Below, piece by piece: positions 56,361 to 64,000 of a stretch of DNA of 64,000 bases; the first letter of the stretch is position 1, and each line of letters opens with the position of its first letter. Under the pieces are notes generated by a model. It saw nothing but the letters and a program-made list of their open reading frames with translations, was not told the origin of the DNA and searched no databases. The position numbers and the translations under genes were made by a program. Source of the DNA: Clostridiales bacterium (GTDB lineage: Bacteria; Bacillota; Clostridia; Saccharofermentanales; Saccharofermentanaceae); assembly GCA_017510605.1 (NCBI GenBank), contig JAFWMQ010000015.1, positions 434,001 through 498,000 on the forward strand. Reading direction: 5' to 3'.

Positions 56361-57587
56361 TCACTTCAAATGATTATCTAACTGTTCATGCACAAACGGT
56401 TCTATTATGTCCCTATATTTATAATCTGATTCCCTAAGAAGTATTTTCGCAGGCTCGTCAGGAACTTTGACCGCATATCCTATCGGATAAGCATAGTGTA
56501 TCTCATAAACCTTCGCACCGTTATCAAGGATCTCACGATATGCGTCATACTGCTCTTTCTTGGCCTGATTGATCCTGCCCCTTAGCTCAAGAAAATCTTC
56601 TTTAGTTTGCGGTTTAGGAAGTCCACGGGCATATTCGCGTTTATGGAGCACTTCGGCTCTCACAAGATCCATAAGGTCTTCTTCATCTATCTCATCAACG
56701 TACTCTTTCAAGATAATACCGTAATCTAACACGGCGGCTATAACTCTCGAATCCGAATTGGAATACAAATGATCATCGCCAAGATGCAGAAAGTTAGCCA
56801 TAATACTCTCTTCAGCAGGGGTTAACCGGGGGGCCATTTTGCCGATGATCTTATAACCTCGCTTTTTAAATTGAAACATGCTGCTCTCGTGTTCAAAAAA
56901 AGATACTGATTCAGGATCGTCACATTTGAAATCGGCTTTTTCCAGTTGAGTTATATCAACATCTTCGGGAGAATCGTATATTCCCTTAAATAAAACAAAG
57001 ATGGCTGTTCTGTCACACAGTTCCGGCATGACACCACTGAAATGCTGTTCTTTCGAATAAGCCTTCTGGATAATGACATACTTGTTGTCGTAGGATAAGA
57101 ATTTCTCATCCGGTATCGGATCGACAGGGAAATGCGGCAAATATTTCTTTCCGGCGGTCTTCAGCCGGATGGCGATCACTTCACCATCCTCGAAAATGTC
57201 GTCCGGATGGATATGACTTATCTTGATCTTCTTTGGTGCGCACTGAGGGGAAGTTATCTTTTCCCGGAATTTGGCAAGTTCTTTACGTCTTTGCTTTTCA
57301 CAGTGAGCTTCTATCCAGGTCTCCATACCGAAATCAGAATCAACCATCTGAACCGCTTTATCACGGATCTCATCGGTAAGGATACCGTTCTTCCACATAA
57401 AATCCGCTAAAGAATAGAAGTAAGCACACCACTCATCTTCATCGGATTCATCGAAGTTGCCTCTGACAAATTTATCCAGTTTTTGAAGTCCTGTAGGAAC
57501 ATCAAAATACGAGAATGCAACCTTATACTCCTCGATCATATCAAGGGCTGTATCATTTCCGGTTATACTTGCGCTCCAGGTACCCAT
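56361..57587 (-). CDS. DUF4259-like protein
   Basis: The 408-residue protein starts behind GAGGAC with MGTWSASITGNDTALD, the opening motif of DUF4259, a domain of unknown function. The remaining 300 residues are soluble, acidic and probably globular, without membrane helices. It is the only large soluble protein in the middle of the accessory region. Function unknown. Confidence 0.7.
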   Translation of the reverse strand: MGTWSASITGNDTALDMIEEYKVAFSYFDVPTGLQKLDKFVRGNFDESDEDEWCAYFYSLADFMWKNGILTDEIRDKAVQMVDSDFGMETWIEAHCEKQRRKELAKFREKITSPQCAPKKIKISHIHPDDIFEDGEVIAIRLKTAGKKYLPHFPVDPIPDEKFLSYDNKYVIIQKAYSKEQHFSGVMPELCDRTAIFVLFKGIYDSPEDVDITQLEKADFKCDDPESVSFFEHESSMFQFKKRGYKIIGKMAPRLTPAEESIMANFLHLGDDHLYSNSDSRVIAAVLDYGIILKEYVDEIDEEDLMDLVRAEVLHKREYARGLPKPQTKEDFLELRGRINQAKKEQYDAYREILDNGAKVYEIHYAYPIGYAVKVPDEPAKILLRESDYKYRDIIEPFVHEQLDNHLK

Positions 57588-57645
57588 TCCAGTCCTCTAT
57601 TCCGCCTCCAGATCATTATCACCAACGCTGACATTATACCAAGAA

Positions 57646-58536
57646 TTAAGTTTTCAAATCCCTCATTATCAGTATGTCTTTCTTTACAAAATCATGGCTG
57701 GAAGTCCTGATACTGCCCGCTAGCTTTTCTGCTTCAGCATCAAGCACTTTTAGCCTCTCTCCTATTCCGTCAGATTTTGAAGAGAGTTCTCCTATAGATT
57801 TGTCCAGTGCTTTTTTCTTTTTGATTCGCGGATAGACAACGGTAAGATTCATAATAGGGATAAATATATATATCGAAATAAGAATAATATCAATGAATAA
57901 TGCCCCATAATCGGAGCCCATAAAAATAATAATAGGCAATGTATTTAGTACAACAATACCATATATGATCCAGTTTATGATGAATGATCTTACAGGAGAT
58001 CGTTCTTTTCCATCCCCGTATTCAATAAAACAATCTTTACGCACTACTTCATTGCTCCTGATTGCTTCTCCGCTTTTTCTTCTGTTCTCGCTAAGAGAAT
58101 CGATCTCATCATATAACTCCGACAATTTAATCATGTCGGAATAGATTTCCCTAAGGTCATTAAAATACCCCTTATCTTTATCCGAAGCACCTTCAAATGC
58201 TTCACTTACAAGCCCGGCATCATATGAGAATCCTCTGCTGTGATCTTCACGGATAAGATCATTCATGTCATTCAGATGAGCTGCTGCAAGCATCAATCCC
58301 CTGAGAGCAAGAAAATCGTGAGGATCCTTCTTCAATGTAAACTTATAAGCATCGACAGCGGCATTGAACTCTCCCCTTGAGAGATATGTCTCACCCATCT
58401 GAAGCATCTGGTCTTCCCTGAAGTATTCGTAGTTATAAGTCGAACCGCAGAATGTACAATGGTACATCTGCTTATCGTTATCAATAATGAGATTACCACC
58501 GCAAGACGGGCACTGATGTTTTTTGATACTGCTCAT
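57646..58536 (-). CDS. Zinc-ribbon protein with TPR-like and membrane segments (tandem copy B)
   Basis: The 296-residue protein has a ribbon with Cys9, 12, 27 and 30, a TPR-like segment (GETYLSRGEFNAAVDAYKFT and DPHDFLALRGLML), a helical region, two membrane helices (about 184-228) and a C-terminal coiled coil. It is a close paralogue of the gene at 58540, from which it is separated by three bases. Confidence 0.82.
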   Translation of the reverse strand: MSSIKKHQCPSCGGNLIIDNDKQMYHCTFCGSTYNYEYFREDQMLQMGETYLSRGEFNAAVDAYKFTLKKDPHDFLALRGLMLAAAHLNDMNDLIREDHSRGFSYDAGLVSEAFEGASDKDKGYFNDLREIYSDMIKLSELYDEIDSLSENRRKSGEAIRSNEVVRKDCFIEYGDGKERSPVRSFIINWIIYGIVVLNTLPIIIFMGSDYGALFIDIILISIYIFIPIMNLTVVYPRIKKKKALDKSIGELSSKSDGIGERLKVLDAEAEKLAGSIRTSSHDFVKKDILIMRDLKT

Positions 58537-58539
58537 TCC

Positions 58540-59448
58540 TTATCCCTTTATGTAATCCTTCATCTTCAGTCTGTCTTTTTCCACAAAATTTTTGGTGGAA
58601 AGACTGAGGTCTTCCGAGAGCTTATCGGCCTCTTTCTTAAGTTTTCCTATCTTCTCATAGATCGCGCCTGATTCAATCTCAAGTTCTTTGATATACGCCT
58701 TTAGCTCTTTTAATTCTTTAACTTCAGGATAGACTGCCGTCATATTCACTATAGCAATCAGGCCTATCACTAAGGCAAAAGACAGACCCACAAATAAAGT
58801 CGTAATCATGGGGCCGTTTACAGCTAAAGGCACAACCAGGCTAAGCATAGCCGCAAAGAGAAAGAAATCAAGAACCCATGCCGAAACAAATGCCTCCATC
58901 GGTGCTTTTCCTGCTAAATACCCGGTTTCGATTTTAAAATTTTGGCATGATTCTTTTGTAAAACGCAGCTCATCTCCGATTCTTTTGCTGTCCTTGTCAA
59001 GAGATTTTATCTCTGCACTAAGTTTCGAAAGGTTCTTCATGTCAGAATAAATCTTTACCAGATCCTCAAAATACCCTTTATCTTTTTCCGGGGCTCCCTC
59101 AACAGCATCACAGACAAGCATGAGATTAATCCGGGCACCCTTGTTGTAATCTTCGATGATAAGATCATTCATGTCCTTCAAACGGGCTGCTGCAAGCATC
59201 AATCCTCTGCGGGCAAGGAAATCGTCAGGTACCTTCTTCAATTTGAATTTATATGCATCTGCAGCGGCCATATACTCTCCATTTGAGAGATATGTCTCAC
59301 CCATCTCATGCATCAGTTCTTCTCTGAAATATTCGTAATCATAAGTCGAACCGCAAGATACACAGCGGTAAATCTGCTTATCGTTATCGACGATCAGATT
59401 ACCACCGCATGACGAGCACTGATGTTTCCTATTGTTGAAAGACTGCAC
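58540..59448 (-). CDS. Zinc-ribbon protein with TPR-like and membrane segments (tandem copy A)
   Basis: The 302-residue protein from GTG 59448 matches copy B: ribbon with Cys11, 14, 29 and 32, a TPR-like segment, a helical region, two membrane helices and a C-terminal coiled coil. GTG was chosen because it is 11 bases after GGAGG and aligns with the start of copy B; TTG 59478 is the longest alternative. The duplicate pair suggests a recent tandem duplication. Confidence 0.82.
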   Translation of the reverse strand: MQSFNNRKHQCSSCGGNLIVDNDKQIYRCVSCGSTYDYEYFREELMHEMGETYLSNGEYMAAADAYKFKLKKVPDDFLARRGLMLAAARLKDMNDLIIEDYNKGARINLMLVCDAVEGAPEKDKGYFEDLVKIYSDMKNLSKLSAEIKSLDKDSKRIGDELRFTKESCQNFKIETGYLAGKAPMEAFVSAWVLDFFLFAAMLSLVVPLAVNGPMITTLFVGLSFALVIGLIAIVNMTAVYPEVKELKELKAYIKELEIESGAIYEKIGKLKKEADKLSEDLSLSTKNFVEKDRLKMKDYIKG

Positions 59449-59502
59449 CCCTAAATAATCCTCCGACACATATATCAAAAGGATATATCCTCAGACGGAT
59501 TT

Positions 59503-59508
59503 ATTATA
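59503..59508 (-). promoter_or_regulatory. Extended -10 promoter element of the tandem zinc-ribbon pair
   Basis: TATAAT (59503-59508, minus strand) preceded by TG lies about 55 bases before the GTG start. No good -35 element is present. Confidence 0.4.
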
Positions 59509-59569
59509 ACATTTCATTTAAAAGAGAATTAATTTCTTATAATTTATTTTATTACTCCTCTTAAATACT

Positions 59570-60400
59570 CTAATGAATATTGATCATGGGAAAGACGATC
59601 TTAAGCCTTTCCGGATTTATCCCATCTTGAGCCCGCCACCAATTAACCGGATAGGAATAGTCATTAGTTTCTTCGGGAGGATTACGGTCTGTGCAATCCA
59701 AAAAGCCTTCGGAATAACAGTGATGTTCCTTATTTTCGAGCACTCCGCATATTCCCAATATATCCAGAATTACGCTTACCTCATTTTTGTTTGAGCTGAA
59801 TATTTTCTTTGATGTTACTAATTTCTGAAGAGCCCCGGCTTTGTTATTAGGTTTCAATTCGTTCACGCAGTCTAAGATCTCTGACAGTATATTAATATCC
59901 TCTCCCGTATGCTCTATCCGGGGAAGCTTTATGAACTCTTCAAGATCAAATAATGCATACTGGATCTGTGTATGACGAACACCACCGTATTTATACCGTT
60001 CATAGTTTAAAGTATTATATTCATTCCGGTATTCATATTTACAAGGCAAATCATTATAAGTATTCCAGCCGCAAATATAACAATGACGTTCTCCGTTGAG
60101 CTCATGATCCGGCATGTCTTTAACATACCAGTAGCTTCCGAGGACGGATCTGTATTCCAGACGCCTCGTCGATAAACTATAAAGGAACGCATTTGCGACA
60201 TCATAATCACTAATGACCTTAAGTAATTCTCTGATCCTCGAAATGCATTCACCATGTCCGACTGTAGGACGATAGTGAAACATGACACCTTTATTAATTG
60301 CGTATTCAAACTCTTCATCTGTCAGCGTCGATTGACCCCAATGGCCATCGATCTTCTTGATATCATGAGATTTAAACAGGATCTTTTTTGCTCTTTCCAT
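59570..60400 (-). CDS. Hypothetical soluble protein
   Basis: The 276-residue protein has no membrane helix or signal. It has a single CxxC (CYICGW) near residue 112, many Tyr and Trp, and ends with YPVNWWRAQDGINPERLKIV. No family was recognised. GGAATG precedes ATG 60400. Confidence 0.62.
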   Translation of the reverse strand: MERAKKILFKSHDIKKIDGHWGQSTLTDEEFEYAINKGVMFHYRPTVGHGECISRIRELLKVISDYDVANAFLYSLSTRRLEYRSVLGSYWYVKDMPDHELNGERHCYICGWNTYNDLPCKYEYRNEYNTLNYERYKYGGVRHTQIQYALFDLEEFIKLPRIEHTGEDINILSEILDCVNELKPNNKAGALQKLVTSKKIFSSNKNEVSVILDILGICGVLENKEHHCYSEGFLDCTDRNPPEETNDYSYPVNWWRAQDGINPERLKIVFPMINIH

Positions 60401-60472
60401 TAATAATCATTCCTTTGATGTAAAGATAATCAAGCGTATTCAATTTACCAGATTGCAAAATAATCACTTATT

Positions 60473-61000
60473 TCAATCCCATATAAACCGATCCCATAAC
60501 TGAACTTCAACATAAGCATATTTGCCTAATGACTTTTTGCAGTATTCTTCAACTGAACCGCCGCATTCTCCGATTCTTTCCAGGAGAGTTGCTTTTGTAA
60601 GAACTTCCGGGGTTTCTCCATGTATCAAAAGCGCGCAGCTGTCACCAGGTGTAAAACTGATCTGATCATCAGGAATATCAGAAAGTCCTAACACTATCTT
60701 ATCGTTTGTATCAAACCAATTTCTCAAGTATTCACATTCTCCCAGCACAAATGAATACGGATGCATAAGTTTAGGTCTGCCTCCAAGCTTAATAAATGCT
60801 TCGCGGACATATTCATCGGCTCTTTTTCTATTGGGAAAATAATTTGCAAAATCCGCAAATCTCCCGAAACTGGTCGTATCAGGGTACTTACCGGCAAGTT
60901 CGGCTGCAACACGGAAAGCCTCCTTTTCAGGGAGGTTCATTATGTTCTTCCATGGATCCGTTCCAGGATAAAAGTAATGCGTTATAAATAAATCATCCAT
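60473..61000 (-). CDS. Hypothetical soluble protein
   Basis: The 175-residue protein is soluble and acidic with aromatic residues, starting MDDLFITHYFYPGTDPW. No family was recognised. It is 72 bases upstream of the gene at 59570 and 16 bases downstream of the small zinc-ribbon gene at 61017. Confidence 0.6.
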   Translation of the reverse strand: MDDLFITHYFYPGTDPWKNIMNLPEKEAFRVAAELAGKYPDTTSFGRFADFANYFPNRKRADEYVREAFIKLGGRPKLMHPYSFVLGECEYLRNWFDTNDKIVLGLSDIPDDQISFTPGDSCALLIHGETPEVLTKATLLERIGECGGSVEEYCKKSLGKYAYVEVQLWDRFIWD

Positions 61001-61016
61001 TTATGTCTCATCCGCT

Positions 61017-61277
61017 TTATGATTCTGTTCTGTTAGTATCATTACCGCAAAAAGGACATTTTGTACCATATACTCGTCCCAAATGAGAACCACAATGCGG
61101 ACATCTTACCCATGCATAATGAAGAATAATTCCTGAAAGAAAACAGCCTGCACCCAATACAATTATTAATATAGATAGGACCTTATTGTTAAGAAAGGCC
61201 AAGGACAACATAGCAATAATGACGCCTAACATCATTATTCCAACACAACACCAAGCTTTAGCTACCGGGCTCTTCAT
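61017..61277 (-). CDS. Small membrane protein with C-terminal zinc ribbon
   Basis: ATG 61277 follows AGGAG by nine bases and gives 86 residues: two membrane helices (about 9-29 and 32-53) and a C-terminal ribbon with Cys59, 62, 74 and 77. This reverses the domain order of the other ribbon proteins here. A longer frame to 61301 has no ribosome binding site. Confidence 0.75.
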   Translation of the reverse strand: MKSPVAKAWCCVGIMMLGVIIAMLSLAFLNNKVLSILIIVLGAGCFLSGIILHYAWVRCPHCGSHLGRVYGTKCPFCGNDTNRTES

Positions 61278-61325
61278 AAAATACTGCTCCTGTATATACA
61301 ATAATATACATAGTATATCTCAGGG

Positions 61326-61451
61326 TCATTTCATCGTGAAGTTTCCATCCAGTCTTCCGTAAGCCAGAACATTTCCGGAATTTCCGTTCGCATCTATATC
61401 AAGAGCATCGAAAATCTTGAAAACACTGTTGCCACTGTTATCAACTTTTTT
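61326..61451 (-). pseudogene. C-terminal remnant of a secreted-type protein
   Basis: About 41 codons on the minus strand read cleanly as protein-like sequence ending LAYGRLDGNFTMK and a TGA at 61326. Upstream the frame meets TAG at 61452-61454 and no start codon is present. The amino-acid composition (Asn, Gly, Asp) fits an extracellular domain. It looks like the tail of a deleted gene; a chance frame cannot be ruled out. Confidence 0.4.
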
Positions 61452-61597
61452 CTAATTTAGCAACACGAATGTCCTGATCTGTTGCTTAACCAACGGAAAG
61501 CCCCTTAATTGCTCATTGTTTGACTGTTTGACGGATGGTTAAATGAAGCCATCAAACAAAAACAAACCGCCGCAAGGCAAAAGAAAGGACGTACACC

Positions 61598-62512
61598 ATG
61601 AAAAAGAATTTAATCGTATTACTCGCTTCCACAGCAGTACTCGCAGCAGCAATTACAGTAGCAGCTTGCGCAACAAAGAAAGTCACAACACCCAAGGCAG
61701 CAGCACCCGTTGCAATTCAGGCAACAACCACTGCACAGACAACAGAAGAAATCATCAATGACGGTCAAAATCCCGTAATGAACTTCATCGGCAACTACTA
61801 CGGCGGCAGAGCCTGCATCACAGTTGAAGCAGAAGGAACCGACGGAGCAAACATCAGTGTCGTTTGGGGTGCCAGCTATAACACTAAGGCAATCTGGACA
61901 ATGAGCGCTACATTCAACGAAGATGAAACAAGTCTTGTTTACGAAAACGGTTACAAGAAAATGATCACTCTAAACGAGGACGGCGAGATCATCTCAGAAG
62001 ATATCCTTTCAGTTGACCTCCAAGGCGTATTCGTTTTCGAAAATGACGGAGTTACATGGGATGACTTCAACGAGCACATCGCAGACGGTATGGTATTCAG
62101 ATACGGCAATTCCGTTGAAGACGTTTGCACAACGATCTTCCCCGAAGAAACTGTTGAGGCAATTCCCGAAGAAACAGTAGAATCTGTTGAACCTACTGCA
62201 ACTCCCGCTCCTACAACTGTTCCAACAACAGCTCCTACAGCAACTCCCACACCCGTTGTTGTTCCTGAGCCCGAGACAAAGAGCACAGAGGCTGAAGAAA
62301 CAAAGCCCACAGCAGAGATCACAGAGCCTGCCCGCAAGACAGCAGCTGAGATCAGCGGCACATATGTATCCGGCAGAGCAACAGCAACAGTAGATGCTTC
62401 AGATCCCAACAACGTAATGATAAAGGTAGTCTGGGGAGAATCCGCTGACACAAAGGCAATTTGGAGAATATACGGCAGATACAACGAAGAGACAGAAACG
62501 AATCTCTATTAA
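61598..62512 (+). pseudogene. Lipoprotein with two repeated domains, interrupted by an in-frame TAA
   Basis: The ATG follows AAAGGAC. The first 304 residues are a lipoprotein with signal and lipobox near VAAC (residue 24), a Thr-rich linker, a first domain (GNYYGGRACITVEAEG ... VVWGASYNTKAIW), a Pro/Thr/Glu linker, and a second domain (GTYVSGRATATVDASD ... VVWGESADTKAIW). TAA at 62510-62512 stops the frame inside the second domain. Reading on in frame to TGA 62680 gives another 56 residues whose WDDYNENVAYNMVF repeats the WDDFNEHIADGMVF of domain one. So the full gene is 360 residues, cut by a nonsense codon or a sequence error. Confidence 0.8.
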
Positions 62513-62723
62513 GGCGGAGTAAAGAAGGTCCTAACATACAATGAGAACGGCGACGTTGAATTAGAAGAAGTTGACTACACAGACGGCTGCGGCGCAATCT
62601 TATTCAGTTACGACGGATTCACATGGGATGACTACAACGAGAACGTTGCATACAACATGGTATTCATAAAGTCAGTTTGATCTGATAATAAAAGAAAACC
62701 CTTCTCCTCAAAACAGATTCGCA

Positions 62724-62762
62724 AATAAAGCTCCCGTTTTGTCCTTTCGCGGGAGCTTTATT
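62724..62762. terminator. Bidirectional terminator
   Basis: A perfect 13-bp stem (AATAAAGCTCCCG with its complement) around a 13-base loop lies between the plus-strand lipoprotein gene and the minus-strand acetyltransferase gene. A and T tracts flank both sides. Confidence 0.82.
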
Positions 62763-62775
62763 ATGTAATACGTCA

Positions 62776-63345
62776 TCACTTTGATATTGAATAAAGGTAT
62801 TCTCCGGAAGAAACGCCGGTTTTGGGGTAATATCTTGTTCCTGTATCATCAACCATAGTCATACCAAGTTTTTTCATAACCTTCTCGGATGCCTGATTCC
62901 TGCTGTCACAGTGTGCCTGTATTTTTTCTGCGTTCAAAGATTCGAAAGCATAATCCTTTAGTGCTTTTGCCGCTTCAGTAGCAAATCCTTTTCCACGCAT
63001 GTCCTTACGGATGGTCCAACCGATTTCATAAGTCCGTTCGTCTTCGCACTTCTCCAGATTCACGCCGCCAATGATCTCTCCGTTAAAGAGGATAACAAAT
63101 TCCATATCTTCCGGATCTTCTTTTGCCCATTCAGATACGGAAAAACCGATGAACTTCTTTGTTTCTTCTAAAGTCTCGTTGGGAAGAAACATCATCATAT
63201 CTATCGAAGGATCGCCTGCATATCTGTGAACCGCTTCGCAGTCTTCTTTTTCAATAGGCCTGATCTCTAGTCTTTCTGTGGAAATAATACATTTCTTATT
63301 TATCTTTTTCATAGTCATATTCGAAAAACCAATACGTGTCTTCAT
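62776..63345 (-). CDS. GNAT-family N-acetyltransferase (RimJ/RimL type)
   Basis: The 189-residue protein has the RimJ/RimL-like pattern: TERLEIRPIEKEDCE, EIGWTIRKDMRGKGFATEA with the acetyl-CoA loop, and ALKDYAFESLNAEKIQAHCD. The substrate, a ribosomal protein N-terminus or a small molecule, is unknown. The exact start is uncertain; ATG 63345 has no obvious ribosome binding site, and internal Met codons at 63318 or 63312 are possible. Confidence 0.85.
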   Translation of the reverse strand: MKTRIGFSNMTMKKINKKCIISTERLEIRPIEKEDCEAVHRYAGDPSIDMMMFLPNETLEETKKFIGFSVSEWAKEDPEDMEFVILFNGEIIGGVNLEKCEDERTYEIGWTIRKDMRGKGFATEAAKALKDYAFESLNAEKIQAHCDSRNQASEKVMKKLGMTMVDDTGTRYYPKTGVSSGEYLYSISK

Positions 63346-63475
63346 TAGAATTGATTATATCATTTATAAGAAATAGCTTTTACCATTCCAAAGCAGATAT
63401 TTATAATATGCATGCTATAATAAACCAGTTTGGCAGATGGCCGTTTGGAGCTGCATCTGCATCAGGGAGAGAAAT

Positions 63476-64000
63476 ATGGGTATATTTGACTGGTTCAGGA
63501 AAAAGGATAAATCTGAAGCTAAAACTGCTCCGGAGACAAAGAGCAATAGTATTGTCGGACAGAAATTCAATCCGCTTCAGTGCGTAACATGCGGAAGCAA
63601 CCAGCTAAAAAAAATCCGTCAGGGAGAATATATCTGCCAGCATTGCGGCAACAGATATCTCACGGACAATCAGGATATGATCACTGAAGCAACCGAAAAG
63701 GAACTGATAGACATATATTTTAAGTCCGCCGAGTATCGAAATAAGGACGATGCAGAAAACGAACTTAAGGTTCTGCTGGATTACAAAGATAAAGCCTGGG
63801 ATAACGTAGAATATGTTCTCCGGCTCGGCAGAGCATACCGTCATGCAGGAATGAATGCACAGGCAATTGAATGCTATGACAGAGCCAAAGAGCTTAATCC
63901 AAAAGATGCAATTATATATATCAACACGGGTGCAATCTATCTCGTAGAGAAGCTGTTTGATTATGCTGTTCCGTTATTCGAGAAAGGCATCAGGCTGATT
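63476..64000 (+). CDS. Zinc-ribbon protein with TPR repeats, C-terminus beyond window
   Basis: From ATG 63476 (GGGAGAG upstream) 175 codons are visible and no stop occurs before the window edge. The ribbon has Cys36, 39, 54 and 57 after a basic N-terminus. It is followed by TPR-like segments, with EYVLRLGRAYRHAGMNAQAI and AIYLVEKLFDYAVPLFEKGI. No membrane helix is seen so far. It repeats the ribbon-plus-TPR theme of the tandem pair at 57646 and 58540. Confidence 0.82.
   Translation, partial: MGIFDWFRKKDKSEAKTAPETKSNSIVGQKFNPLQCVTCGSNQLKKIRQGEYICQHCGNRYLTDNQDMITEATEKELIDIYFKSAEYRNKDDAENELKVLLDYKDKAWDNVEYVLRLGRAYRHAGMNAQAIECYDRAKELNPKDAIIYINTGAIYLVEKLFDYAVPLFEKGIRLI

Noticed and set aside
61598..64000. 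Prophage or mobile element at the right end
   Set aside because: No integrase, transposase, terminase or inverted repeat ends are visible; the lesion and remnant alone do not show an insertion.

Overview
The window looks like a chromosomal segment of an anaerobic Gram-positive bacterium of the class Clostridia, probably Lachnospiraceae- or Oscillospiraceae-like. The basis is gene content and order: PhoH/PgpH/YbeY/Era/RecO, NadK-ArgR-RecN, EF-P-Asp23-AmaP-NusB-XseA-XseB-IspA-Dxs, MiaB-MutS-MutL-MiaA, a DacF-type PBP, GGAGG-type ribosome binding sites and frequent TTG/GTG starts. The exact family cannot be fixed by eye. No rRNA, tRNA, CRISPR array, insertion sequence or prophage module was seen. 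TAA, TGA and TAG all end ordinary genes, so the standard code applies. No gene-free stretch exceeds 300 bases; the longest are 29569-29848 (two terminators) and 61302-61597 (a gene remnant plus an upstream region).

Layout. 1-2051: a secreted clostripain-family lipoprotein (cut by the window edge) and a small membrane protein with a disrupted 5' end. 2052-11362: RNA and ribosome housekeeping on the minus strand (recO, a ybeY-era fusion, pgpH/yqfF, phoH, rluD-type, lspA, ymdB, rny). 11483-17904: a second pseudouridine synthase, a four-gene polysaccharide O-acylation cassette (DHHW protein, MBOAT, DUF4358, SGNH), a Gln/Pro-rich membrane protein and an Lgt-like protein. 17899-27475: a long minus-strand run (recN, argR, nadK, dxs, ispA, xseB, xseA, nusB, DUF2273, amaP, asp23, efp). 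27585-36479: YqeG phosphatase, aspartokinase, a membrane pseudophosphatase beside an LCP protein, glutamate dehydrogenase, a small membrane protein, a sigma-like regulator and divergent lexA with an SOS box. 36668-45735: miaA, mutL, mutS, miaB, a D-Ala-D-Ala carboxypeptidase and a Fur-family regulator.

45818-64000 is an accessory region of mostly lineage-specific genes. Its signature is zinc ribbons: nine proteins with ten CxxC...CxxC ribbons in about 18 kb. They are fused to membrane helices, TPR-like helices, coiled coils, an XRE helix-turn-helix and a possible Tim44-like domain. Three are tandem, translationally coupled paralogues (46414-49105) and two are a tandem duplicate (57646-59448). 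Two genes (45818, 50577) share a PH-like domain. Interspersed are single genes: a P-loop kinase-like protein, a RibD_C reductase-like protein, a nucleotidyltransferase, an acyltransferase, a nucleoside phosphorylase, a DUF4259-like protein and a GNAT acetyltransferase. A lipoprotein with two repeated domains is interrupted by an in-frame TAA.

The zinc-ribbon/membrane cluster is the best candidate for an undescribed system. The claim rests on repeated architecture and gene coupling; no function can be assigned from sequence alone.
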